A DNA stretch of 64,000 nt from Liolophura sinensis (lineage: Eukaryota > Mollusca > Polyplacophora > Chitonida > Chitonidae), in NCBI RefSeq assembly GCF_032854445.1, contig NC_088298.1, positions 5,886,160 to 5,950,159 of the forward strand, written 5' to 3'. Every line of letters starts with the position of its first letter. Within the stretch, counting starts at the first letter, position 1. The notes beneath the pieces were generated by a model. It was not told the DNA's origin and did no database searches. It worked only from the letters and a program-made list of their open reading frames with translations. The position numbers and the translations under genes are program-made. This document shows positions 21,301-27,298 of the stretch, piece after piece.

Positions 21301-21599
21301 ATTTCGGACAACATGTACGACTGGCGGAACACGGCTGGGTGAAGACGGTTTATTGGTACCTTCAGGAGGTTGGGGAGCTGTGGTTGCTCTAACATCGCCA
21401 GGCATGGGTGGCAAGGGAACATCAGCAAGGTCAAATTCCATGGTAGAGCTGAATGAATTTTTCCCTTTCTTTCTCCTTTTTGACTTTCGCCCTGTGGCTT
21501 GTGGCGGGGGTGGAGGAGATGCATTGCGATGTCTGCGCCCTGCAGAATCCGACATGATGTGCAGACTGCTTTCACTTGATGTCGACTCTTACTTCATAC
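216..21599 (-). CDS. SETD2: SETD2 histone H3K36 methyltransferase, 3'-truncated by the window (overall gene)
   Basis: SETD2 orthologues trimethylate histone H3 lysine 36 in transcribed chromatin in the nucleus, using S-adenosylmethionine. I join 13 coding exons on the minus strand: 21555-13700, 13395-13267, 11881-11830, 10647-10571, 9813-9612, 7859-7762, 7511-7376, 6409-6278, 5077-4964, 3508-3238, 3133-1779, 1127-1064 and 375-216. All junctions are GT-AG and the phases agree, giving about 3,549 codons. Domain order is a very long disordered N-terminus, AWS, SET, post-SET, a conserved post-SET helical region (KEHVLKLCRLMVR, then LLWSWMADIG), an acidic low-complexity linker, and an Arg/Asp-rich stretch. 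The family's C-terminal WW and SRI (RNA polymerase II binding) domains must lie left of base 1. An in-frame TAA 24 bases upstream supports the ATG at 21555. The family identity is certain. The weakest joint is the short intron 3134-3237. Confidence 0.95.
380..830. repeat. 23-bp tandem array in a SETD2 intron
   Basis: Units of about 23 bp of the form CAATGTGATCAAAGTGGTAT plus CCT repeat with drift from about 395 to 800. Every unit keeps the palindrome TGATCA or a near variant. The array fills most of the 688-bp intron between the exons at 216-375 and 1064-1127. No gene is seen inside. Confidence 0.85.
1064..1127 (-). CDS. SETD2: SETD2 64-bp exon (IPKK motif)
   Basis: The exon encodes ELFKIPKKERVEERKRTEREL plus the first base of an Asp codon. 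Human SETD2 continues SWKDLKEVYRIPKKSQTEKE at the same place. The acceptor is AATTGCAG and the donor CTTG|GTAAGT. Phases fit both neighbours. Confidence 0.92.
1248..1306. repeat. 14-bp tandem repeat, four copies
   Basis: Four copies of a unit like CATGTGAAACCGCG lie in the SETD2 intron 1128-1778. Units 2-4 differ at one or two bases. The surrounding intron shows nothing else recognisable. Confidence 0.75.
1779..3133 (-). CDS. SETD2: SETD2 exon: acidic linker with 11-residue repeats
   Basis: This 1,355-bp exon encodes a Ser/Glu/Asp/Lys-rich disordered linker. It contains seven near-perfect copies of an 11-residue unit (DKSEHSVVKDS, about 2650-2890) and then looser DQSE-type repeats. It ends EIVSLASSLLKKWSDLK|, matching human SETD2 DISDLATKLLDSWKDLKE, which anchors both identity and frame. 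The donor is CTTAAG|GTGGGT. The reading frame is open upstream of 3133 to about 3260, so some or all of 3134-3237 could be coding if the frame change is an assembly indel. Confidence 0.85.
2648..2892 (-). repeat. 33-bp coding minisatellite (DKSEHSVVKDS x7)
   Basis: Seven nearly identical 33-bp units keep the reading frame of SETD2 and encode an 11-residue acidic unit. One unit differs by a silent change (TTTAAC for TTTGAC on the plus strand). Such uniformity suggests recent expansion. Confidence 0.95.
3238..3508 (-). CDS. SETD2: SETD2 exon after the minisatellite intron
   Basis: After the acceptor CCTTTCAG the exon reads ILNTLSLLPISNKTILKESK then ILAVVERWANEMEQ. Human SETD2 has TLEHLPIPTKNMLEESK and VLPIIQRW. 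The acidic tail ends near SSRVSSSQ. This frame closes at a TAG at 3134, and the downstream protein continues in another frame. I place the exon end at CAAG|GTGGTT (3238), which restores the frame through a 104-bp intron. A sequence indel is the alternative. Confidence 0.8.
3740..4963 (-). repeat. ~89-bp minisatellite carrying an exon end plus its 5' splice site
   Basis: Thirteen extra copies follow the genuine donor (G of GT at 4963) at about 4894, 4805, 4716, 4627, 4538, 4450, 4360, 4270, 4180, 4089, 4000, 3911 and 3823. Spacing is 88-91 bp except the first, which is 69. Each unit has about 40 bases matching the end of exon 4964-5077 (coding IGGSRDLKLQ) and about 50 bases of the following intron. 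Eleven copies keep the donor CCAG|GTAAGT, the one at 4089 has GTATGT, and the one at 3911 has lost GT. In the exon's frame each copy runs into TAG soon after the donor. Confidence 0.95.
4964..5077 (-). CDS. SETD2: SETD2 exon whose 3' end seeded a minisatellite
   Basis: This 38-codon exon encodes GTSEPGCLRLFLDYHGLPLL then WSWMADIGIGGSRDLKLQ. Human SETD2 has CLKSFLERHGLSLLWIWMAE and NQKLQ. The acceptor is GGTTTGCAG and the donor CTCCAG|GTAAGTC. About 35 bases upstream of the acceptor is the 3' tail of a tRNA-type SINE. Downstream, the last ~40 exon bases plus the donor are repeated 13 more times in the intron. Confidence 0.95.
5098..5470 (-). mobile_element. tRNA-derived SINE (family B) upstream of a SETD2 exon
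   Basis: On the minus strand the element begins with a tRNA-like head at about 5463 (GATAGTACAGTTGGTAGAGC, then a B-box-like GGTCAATCCTGGATCGAGTC). It passes through a body containing TCGTCATATGACTGAAT and ends in AAATCCCAAGCGCGCACTC. A second copy of head and body is at 22490-22816. A tail-only copy is at 24044-24110. The SINE 3' end lies about 25-35 bases from the 3' splice site of exon 4964-5077. Confidence 0.8.
5640..5890. repeat. Tandem duplication, ~134-bp period
   Basis: A segment beginning CAATAACCAATTGGCATCC (5653) recurs at 5787 as CAATAACTAATTGGAATC. Both copies share the internal sequence ATACATGGATCAGACTGGTT and the end TTTATCAGAGGTTCC. The duplication lies in the SETD2 intron 5078-6277, where no other feature is apparent. 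Confidence 0.75.
6278..6409 (-). CDS. SETD2: SETD2 exon: conserved post-SET region (CRLMVR)
   Basis: The exon encodes LDEEIEEMTSLDGMKNKEHV then LKLCRLMVRAESDD, ending LNIIQ. Human SETD2 aligns as NQVLSLSRLMVRIETLEQK with LELIQ. Acceptor CTCCACAG and donor CAG|GTGAGT give phase 0 at both ends. Confidence 0.94.
6661..7214. mobile_element. TTAA-flanked MITE with long inverted repeats
   Basis: The element is bounded by TTAA at 6661-6664 and 7211-7214. Its two ends are inverted copies: AGAGAAAAAACATAAAAATG on the left against AGGTGGAGAAAACATAAAAA on the minus strand at the right. Further inside, GTATGGTGGGTATTTGGGAC on the left is mirrored by GTCCCAAATACCCACCATAC on the right. It has no coding capacity. 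TTAA target duplications are typical of piggyBac-type transposons, so this is probably a nonautonomous element of that kind. Partial relatives lie at 10365-10450 and 51841-52065. It sits in the SETD2 intron 6410-7375. Confidence 0.75.
7376..7511 (-). CDS. SETD2: SETD2 exon: post-SET zinc motif
   Basis: The exon encodes KEAQKCYCGADSCRGFLGG followed by a Lys-rich basic stretch ending FDDQM. The CxCxxxxCRG pattern is the post-SET motif whose cysteines bind zinc together with the NHSC cysteine. Human SETD2 has KEAQKCFCGSANCRGYLGG. The acceptor is CTGTTACAG and the donor CAGATG|GTAAGA. Confidence 0.96.
7762..7859 (-). CDS. SETD2: SETD2 exon: SET domain C-terminal part
   Basis: The exon encodes WTVNGELRVGFFTKEF then EELTFDYHFERYG. 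It includes the FDY motif with the catalytic-site tyrosine typical of SET domains. The acceptor is TTCTTACAG and the donor TATGG|GTGTGT. The next intron is only 250 bp. Phases on both sides agree with the neighbours. Confidence 0.96.
8640..8830 (+). repeat. Dispersed repeat, family C
   Basis: The segment contains GGGTAAACCATCAACCTTTGG, then TTACTGACAAACTTTC and TGGTGGAAGACCAGT. It matches 25985-26150 with about the same order and spacing. A short related piece (CAGGGTAAACCCCCACCTTC, then CTGACAAACCTC) is at 6570-6615. It lies in the SETD2 intron 7860-9611, the rest of which is AT-rich with nothing recognised. Confidence 0.6.
9468..9609 (-). mobile_element. 5'-truncated SINE (family A) abutting the SET-exon donor
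   Basis: On the minus strand the sequence runs from GGTCTGCCAGCAAGGTGTGG through TGGCCGCCATCGTATAAGTG to the family A tail TATTGTGGAATATGGCG and GTAAAACTCCAATC. The tRNA head is missing. Its first recognisable base is at about intron position +4 of the donor following the catalytic SET exon, so the 5' splice site is part exon, part SINE. Confidence 0.85.
9612..9813 (-). CDS. SETD2: SETD2 exon: catalytic SET core
   Basis: The exon encodes GQFVMEYIGEVLDYKEF through NISRFINHSCGPNCETQK. It carries the NHSC motif of the SET pseudoknot and the preceding Arg in the position of the human SETD2 residue whose mutation abolishes activity. Human SETD2 reads FMNHSCEPNCETQKW, so Gly replaces Glu after the Cys, a position that varies among SET families. 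The acceptor is TTCCACAG and the donor AAAAG|GTAGGTC. The intron bases from about +4 onward are SINE sequence. Confidence 0.97.
10160..10250. repeat. 23-bp tandem repeat, four copies
   Basis: The unit TTAGTCAGGAACAAATTGG plus TTAG recurs four times with C/T variation at one position. It lies within the SETD2 intron 9814-10570. Confidence 0.85.
10571..10647 (-). CDS. SETD2: SETD2 exon: start of SET domain (KGWGL motif)
   Basis: This 77-bp exon encodes HQYLRTKPLKTDSKGWGL then FAAEDLE. It includes the GWG motif of the SET domain that contributes to S-adenosylmethionine binding. The acceptor is CCTGCAG and the donor GAACC|GTAAGT. Phase 2 joins to the next exon to complete Pro. Confidence 0.95.
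10788..11472 (-). mobile_element. Family A SINE with an internal ~84-bp tandem expansion
   Basis: On the minus strand the tRNA-like head begins near 11470 and the 3' tail ends near 10790. Between them, the central segment (GTGGTTTCCCCTCATGCTCT, then CAGAATACTGGCCTC and ATTATATGG) is repeated about five to six times from 10850 to 11330. Other family A copies carry this segment once. The units are nearly identical, which produces spurious reading frames on both strands. Confidence 0.85.
11830..11881 (-). CDS. SETD2: SETD2 exon: AWS domain, second half
   Basis: This 52-bp exon reads CGSRCPCGDYCTNKRFQR once the split Cys codon is joined to the previous exon. It completes the AWS zinc cluster; human SETD2 has CSSRCPNGDYCSNRRFQR here. 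The acceptor is TTTACAG and the donor AGG|GTAAGT. It lies between SINE-rich introns. Confidence 0.95.
11968..12160 (-). mobile_element. Family A SINE, degraded
   Basis: On the minus strand, GAGTTCAAGTCCAGCTCATG (the tRNA B-box region and family A body) leads to a short central part and the tail CTGGAGTACGGCGTGAAACA. It sits in SETD2 intron 11882-13266, opposite in direction to the next copy. Confidence 0.8.
12256..12382 (+). mobile_element. Family A SINE, 3' half
   Basis: AGCAACCTGCGGATG leads through TAATGCTGTCCGCCG to ATTCTTGAGTACGACGTG and an (AAAT)n tail at about 12360-12380. The head is missing. It is in inverted orientation to the copy at 11968-12160. Confidence 0.8.
12440..12760 (+). 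repeat. Dispersed element, family D copy
   Basis: The order of blocks is GCATACGGAAGAGCAACTT, then TTTTGGAGGCAAAACTTTAT, then ATTTTATCAGTCCACACAGA and AGAATATGCTTGAACAAAC. The same blocks occur at 31230-31620, and in inverted orientation at 30570-30775 and 60425-60650. A T-rich stretch interrupts this copy at about 12600-12660. It has no coding capacity; the class is unknown. Confidence 0.65.
12768..13266. repeat. 65-bp tandem array touching the AWS-exon donor
   Basis: About seven to eight copies of a 65-bp unit (ACATAGGTTAAAGAATCACA, GTAGTAACCATAGCACTTGC, then AATCCTCAAGT) run up to the exon at 13267. The genuine donor reads G|GTATGTACTTGAGG on the minus strand. Array units read CCTATGTACTTGAGG, so they lack the G before TATG and are not donors. 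Copies differ at only a few bases. Confidence 0.93.
13267..13395 (-). CDS. SETD2: SETD2 exon: AWS domain, first half
   Basis: The exon encodes KRSKQMREVKRMLCDC followed by ACGEDCLNRMLMIE, the zinc-binding AWS (associated with SET) module that precedes SET in SETD2, NSD and ASH1 enzymes. The cysteine spacing matches human SETD2. The acceptor is CTTTTCAG and the donor is GAATG|GTATGT. The donor's +2 onward bases are the edge of a 65-bp tandem array that fills the 5' part of the following intron. Confidence 0.96.
13700..21555 (-). CDS. SETD2: SETD2 coding exon 1: giant disordered N-terminal exon
   Basis: This is a single uninterrupted reading frame of 2,618 codons plus two bases, starting at ATG 21555 and ending at the donor AA|GTAAGTGG. 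Residues about 350-820 are rich in Arg/Ser (SR- and RR-type). Residues about 1,200-1,300 are proline-rich. Residues about 1,825-1,950 form a 10-residue Gly-Ile-Pro-Pro repeat. Residues about 2,285-2,420 are Arg/Asp/Glu-rich. The last residues, FERIVDNIYIGEK, correspond to the segment just before the AWS domain in vertebrate SETD2. Human SETD2 also has a long disordered N-terminus with one very large exon, but the human protein totals about 2,560 residues, so this exon alone exceeds it. An in-frame TAA follows the upstream splice acceptor, so ATG 21555 is the first usable start. Confidence 0.93.
15700..16110 (-). repeat. 30-bp coding repeat, Pro-rich 10-residue unit
   Basis: About 12 units of 30 bp inside SETD2 exon 1 encode a degenerate 10-residue motif such as GIPPPPVAPS (protein residues about 1,825-1,950). 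The units have diverged more than the 33-bp coding repeat near 2.7 kb. No frame is broken. Confidence 0.9.
21556..21599 (-). other. SETD2: SETD2 5'UTR part of the first coding exon, with upstream 3' splice site
   Basis: Reading the minus strand, a pyrimidine-rich tract of about 20 bases ends in GGCAG at 21604-21600, a good 3' splice site. The next 44 bases hold an in-frame TAA 24 bases before the ATG. This implies at least one more noncoding 5' exon to the right. Candidates near 37.95-38.5 kb and 39.39 kb are listed separately. The match is by consensus only. Confidence 0.6.
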
Positions 21600-22489
21600 C
21601 TGCCAACAAGCAACAAAGAAAACACAGTTTCAGTTCTGCTGGAACAGTTAACGGTTCATTTAATGTTGCATACATGTAAGTACATATCAGAACCCAACAA
21701 GACCTTCCACACACTTTGTTTTGGACCCTGAAGTAAACAAATGCAGCAAATTACATTAGTGCATTAGTGTTTCCATCAAAGCTTTTTCCATCAGCATATC
21801 ATGTATCTGACCCTGAAATTTTGAACAAGACTAAGTTATCCGTTTTGCTGGTTGATTTTGGAAGGAAGAAAGCCAAGAAAATATGCGGGAAATGTATGCT
21901 GATCAACAAAAATGCCACTCTTTTCCATAAAAAATCGCTACACCTGCATATTTGTCCTGTTTTGTTTTATTTTGACAAAGGCACGGTTTCTTTTTTGACT
22001 CTGAAGTAGCTACAACAATACCATAAATCTCAGTAAGTACAGGTAAATATAATGATATCTTCCTAGCACTATTATGATTAAACGGCTGGCCTTCAGTCAG
22101 TGATCTGATTGGTGTTTAATGCTGTATGCAAAAACCCTTTGGGCAAAAGTAAATATTATTTGCATACACAGTGGCAACATGAATTTTTCTCAATCAGTTT
22201 TGCAATGTATTTTATTTTTATTATCATTTTAATTCTGATATCTTAAAAAACAGTTATAATTTGACATTCTGACTCCTGAAAAGCAGTGATGGTAGACATG
22301 GTAGAATCTAACTGTATCACCTGTGTGCCACACCGAAAAAACCTCCTTTGAGGTCACTCTACCCTTGAAAATGTGCCAATGGCAAGTTTTGGAGTTAAAG
22401 TGGCATAAGCCAGTTAAAGGCCTAGCTTTTAATACAGATTTTGTTATCTTATGTGAAGTGAGTGAGCGACAGCTTAAGGTCTAATGTAC

Positions 22490-22816
22490 GATGTTTCAGT
22501 CATATGACGACGAAGGAATCCTTAGGGTGCATGTACGTGTAATGTGCCTCCTTGTTGCAGGACCCGATTTCCAAAGCTCTCTGATCTAGTGATGCTTCAC
22601 AGAGACGACTTACCGGAGGCAAATAAGCTGCCCCCACCTGAGCCATTATACCGATACAGGTCAACCAGTCATTGCACTATCCCCCTTAATGCTGAACGCC
22701 ATGCTAGGAAGTTACAACTTCCTCTTTTAAGGTCTTAGTGTATGATCAGACCCAGGGCTGACCCTTGATCTAACACCACGAAGCGGACGCTCTACCAACT
22801 GAGTCATCGAGGCCAG
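22490..22816 (-). mobile_element. tRNA-derived SINE (family B)
   Basis: On the minus strand a tRNA-like head near 22816 (GATGACTCAGTTGGTAGAGC) is followed by a body ending TCGTCATATGACTGAAACAT. It matches 5098-5470 along its length. It is located upstream of the SETD2 coding start. Confidence 0.8.
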
Positions 22817-23624
22817 TAAAATCTTATGTCGATGGCCCAAGATAAACGTCATGCATTTTTTAAAATCCACCCTGGCCCTAATTACATACAATAGACAGCT
22901 TTGGCGAACTCAAATAGTCAAATATTATATATTCTACTTCTCTCGACATGTCTTTCACCCTGAAAGGCTGATATCATGTGTCCTTTTTTATTTTACATTC
23001 TGTTATCTAGAAAATATGTGTCACTACCGTGAGATTACCTGGACACTGCATGTTTTTACAGTAAGCAAGTTCCCACTACTCTAAGGCTTCACATCTCACA
23101 AACGAATCTCGAGTTACGTCAATCACAGCCTTATAAAAAGGGAGGTAATTCAGAGCTTGTCTATTGGGAGTAATGTCTCAATCCATACATATGTAGGTTG
23201 TTCAACCCTGTTAGTGTCCCCTTATAGCTGTACAATACACCTGAGTTATATCGCTTTGAACAAGTAAAAGTAAATAGATGGGAACAAAAATAAAATGACA
23301 ACGACTGTGTCTTAAAAATCAACTCTGAAGTCAAATTTAGCCACAGTAAATCGTCAACCCTTTCGATCAATCTGTGTAAGGTCACCGCTGTGTGCCAGGC
23401 TGTGAAATTTTTTTTTTTTTTTTTAAAGTTTTAAATTTTTCAAGACTAAACCTAACTTATTGGGCTAGAGAATTGACACCGATTGGCTGACAGTGGAGAT
23501 AGGGTGGTCTGGGTTAAACTGTGTAGCTTTGGTAACATTTATAAATCTGCCCGGCCTAAAATTCAGCTGAGACTAGGCATAGCCTAGACTTTACTACCTC
23601 CAACATCAGCCAATCAGAAACGAC

Positions 23625-23960
23625 TCTGTGTCCCTTTAAAGGCAAAGGCCAGTGTAAACTAATGTATCTTTCAGATGAAAGACCACTAAACACTGTCCAG
23701 AAAAATAGCTGGATTTATTTTTTTTGGGGGGGGGGGGGGGGTTGAGTGAATTGTGTTAAAAGATCACATTCTACAGTAGTCCATTGTCACCTGATCAATT
23801 ATGTCACATTTATATTTTTTGCCTGAAATAATTTGTTTGAAGGTCAAATCGACCAATGCATTCATAGATCTACATGTATATATCCATTTTTAATGGTCTT
23901 TCATCTGACACATACTTGATTTTATTGTTTTATTTGCCTTCAAGTCTAAGGCATCATTGT
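23625..23960. mobile_element. Possible MITE with imperfect inverted repeats
   Basis: The left end (CCTTTAAAGGCAAAGGCC, then TCAGATGAAAGACCACTAA) is mirrored at the right end (TTAATGGTCTTTCATCTGAC, then TTTATTTGCCTTCAAG). A related single end lies at 7665-7735. The interior includes a run of 16 G at 23726-23741. No target duplication was confirmed. Confidence 0.45.
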
Positions 23961-24242
23961 GATCCAGGAGCCTAAGCACCTTACTATTCCCACGTGACCA
24001 GTGTAGGGTACATGTACACAGTGGGCACACATCATGGAATCCTTCATTGTCATATGACTGAAAAATTGTTGAGTACGACGTTAAATCCCAAGAACTCACT
24101 CACTCACTCATAGAATCCTCAGTCTAGGGACTGACTGTCCTCCCACATCAAATACACAGCAACCCATAGGATTACAAACACAAAAGTGAAAAAAATTAAT
24201 ATTTTATCTGTACTGGTCTCCTAAGGGGAAGGGTCACACCAG

Positions 24243-25634
24243 ATTAAGGCATGTGATCATCACAAGATTAAGGCATGTAATCATCAAAAGATTAAGGCAT
24301 GTAATCATCACAAGATTGAAGCATGTAATCATCACAAGATTAAGGCATGTGATCATCACCAGATTAAGGCATGTGATCATCATCAGATTAAGGCATGTGA
24401 TCATCACCAGATTAAGGCATGTAATCATCATAAGATTAAGGCATGTAATCATCACCAGATTAAGGCATGTAATCATCATAAGATTAAGGCATGTAATCAT
24501 CAGAAGATTAAGGCATGTGATCATCACAAGATTAAGGCATGTAATCATCAGAAGATTAAGGCATGTGATCATCACCAGATTAAGGCATGTGATCATCAGA
24601 AGATTAAGGCATGTGATCAACACAAGATTAAGTAATCATCAGAAGATTAAGGCATGTAATCATCACAAGATTAAGGCATGTGATCAACACAAGATTAAGG
24701 CATGTGATCATCAGAAGATTAAGGCATGTGATCATGACAAGATTAAGGCATGTGATCAACACAAGATTAAGGCATGTGATCATCAGAAGATTAAGACATG
24801 TGATCATGACAAGATTAAGGCATGTAATCATCACAAGATTAAGGCATGCAATCATGACAAGATTAAGGTATGTGATCAACACAAGATTAAGGCATGTGAT
24901 CATCAGAAGATTAAGGCATGTGATCATTGCAAGATTAAGGCATGTGATCATCAAAAGATTAAGGCATGTGATCATCAGAAGATTAAGGCATGTGATCATC
25001 ACAAGACTGAGGCTTGCAATCATCACAAGACTGAGGCATGCAATCATCACAAGATTAAGGCATGTGATCATCACCAGATTAAGGCATGTAATCATCACAA
25101 GATTAAGGCATGCAATCATGACAAGATTAAGGTATGTGATCAACACAAGATTAAGGCATGTGATCATCAGAAGATTAAGGCATGTGATCATTGCAAGATT
25201 AAGGCATGTGATCATCAAAAGATTAAGGCATGTGATCATCAGAAGATTAAGGCATGTGATCATCACAAGACTGAGGCTTGCAATCATCACAAGACTGAGG
25301 CATGCAATCATCACAAGATTAAGGCATGTGATCATCACCAGATTAAGGCATGTGATCATCACAAGATTAAGGCGTGTAATCATCACAAGATTAAGGCATG
25401 TAATCATCAGAAGATTAAGGCATGTAATCATCACAAGATTAAGGCATGTAATCATCACCAGATTAAGGCGTGTAATCATCACAAGATTAAGACATGTGAT
25501 CATCACAAGATTAAGGCATGTAATCATTACAAGATTAAGGCATGTAATCATCACAAGATTAAGGCATGTGATCATCACAAGACTAAGGCATGTGATCATC
25601 ACAAGATTAAGGCATGTAATCGTTACAAGAAAGG
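24243..25634. repeat. 24-bp satellite with 264-bp higher-order repeat
   Basis: About 58 units of 24 bp (GATTAAGGCATGTGATCATC plus ACAA and variants) follow without a break. Two diagnostic variants (ATTAAGGTATGTGATCAAC and the pair with GACTGAGG) recur exactly 264 bp, or 11 units, apart at 24867 and 25131. This shows a block duplication. Because 24 is a multiple of 3, several frames stay open for hundreds of codons on both strands; these are not taken as genes. Confidence 0.95.
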
Positions 25635-25984
25635 ACAAGGACAAAACTACCACGCTTCACCTAAAGTTTACCTTGTTGTAAGTGAGATATTTTGCTTGAT
25701 TCCGACCCATTCATCAACTGCTATAATTTTTGTGAAGGTTTATTAATTTCTGATCAGAAGACATGATCAAATGTTGGTGTATAGCTTAAAAAATCTCAGT
25801 TTAAAGCCTTAATGTGCTTTTGTACCTGTGTTGTCACATATGTTTCCATGAAAACTAATGTATCTTTAAAAATATCAATTTAAAGCCTTGACTTGCCTCT
25901 GTACGTGCATTCTAAACACTAAACTTTCTGTGAAATCTTTTGTGTCTTTAAATATATCAGCTTAAAGTCTTAATGTGTACAATG

Positions 25985-26150
25985 GTGTTCAGTTTTGTTT
26001 GGTGGAGGAAACTGCAGAGCGCAGGGTAAAACCACCAATCTTTGGCAATTTACTGACAAACTTGCACCCCACATTGGTGGAAGACAACTAGTCTTCAGCA
26101 AACGTTAGAATGCACAATGGGCCACACGAGTGTCACTGACAGGTATTCAA
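25985..26150 (+). repeat. Dispersed repeat, family C
   Basis: GGGTAAAACCACCAATCTTT, then TTTACTGACAAACTTGC and TGGTGGAAGACAACTAG, match 8640-8830. The added 3' part (CAGCAAACGTTAGAATGCAC) may extend the family consensus. Confidence 0.6.
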
Positions 26151-26234
26151 CAAACATAACTTCACAATGGCCCCAATAAACTGCATCAATTTGTTACTGT
26201 CACAAAGACCCGAAGAACAATGGGAGTGAGGGAA

Positions 26235-26385
26235 TCTATAGCGTCCCTGTCCCAGATAGGTCTCTGCGGATGGGCGAATGTTTTCCCTGGACTATGTCTG
26301 GTTTCCTTCCACCTCACCCAACACAATGGATGGCCCCCGTTGTAACATGCTTAAATATGGCATATTAAATGAATAAATAAATTCA
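26235..26385 (+). mobile_element. Divergent family A-like SINE
   Basis: GGTCTCTGCGGATGGGCGAA, then TCTGGTTTCCTTCCACC and TGGCCCCCGTTGTAACATG, align in order to the family A SINE body. The end is TTAAATATGGCAT followed by AAATGAATAAATAAA. It appears to be an older or separate subfamily. Confidence 0.6.
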
Positions 26386-27298
26386 AGGTGGTCTGATACA
26401 ATAATACCATCCATCAATATTTCACAATTTGCCAGATATTGTCATAAAAGGTGAGACTGTCACAGCACATAGCTGACATTATAGTAATTATTATATTTCT
26501 TATAATTATTTCCTCGTTACTGGACGCCGACGCTCAGGGCATGACATAAGCTACATCTGCACTCTGTAAACTACAGGCAAGTCTATGAAAACTCTTCTGC
26601 CTCCTGAACTAGTGTTTTCAAAATACTGTAATTGGAGACAAGAAACCAAGTGTCAATGACCTATGTTGACACCTGCTTGTATATTTACTTCCTTAAATTC
26701 TTTGAATATTTCCTTTTTTGAAAACATTACTGTTGCTATTAAAGAAACAGGTGGAAAAAGTTTTATTGTGCACATAACTAGACATAAAAATTTTGATATG
26801 CCTTGTCATACTGTATCGCAGGCACTGTACGTTGCATGACTGTGCTGTACTTCGCATGTTACTACTGGTACACACAGCCTTCATTAGACCACGACTGAAT
26901 TTACAAGCTTAGTCATACATTTATGCATGTAGTGAGTACTTCCACTGCGTCTAAACACCAAATGCATGAATGTATCAAATTTCTTTCCTATATTCCAGCT
27001 GAAGTTTGGTATGAAAAAATGCACAAGCTCATAAACCTATCAAAATGATACATTTGATGGTACGCACAATTGCTTTTTTACGATGTACTCACGAATATTT
27101 CAATTTTATTATGACAGCTAACATTATGGTGGGAGCCCTCAGGGGATGGGACGTGTGTGTAGAGTGGGGGTGGGGGCGAGGGGAATGTTAACAAGAATTC
27201 CTCATGTGTGCCTTTATAAGAGTGCCATCAGGCTTATGGGATAAGGACAGTACACACTATCTTATTAGTCATCATTTTGCCAGGCATCAGACAAACCT

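Noticed and set aside
24234-25746. Long open frames (up to about 500 codons) on both strands
   Set aside because: They arise because the 24-bp satellite unit is a multiple of three and lacks stops; the predicted proteins are pure 8-residue repeats with no start context or splice signals.
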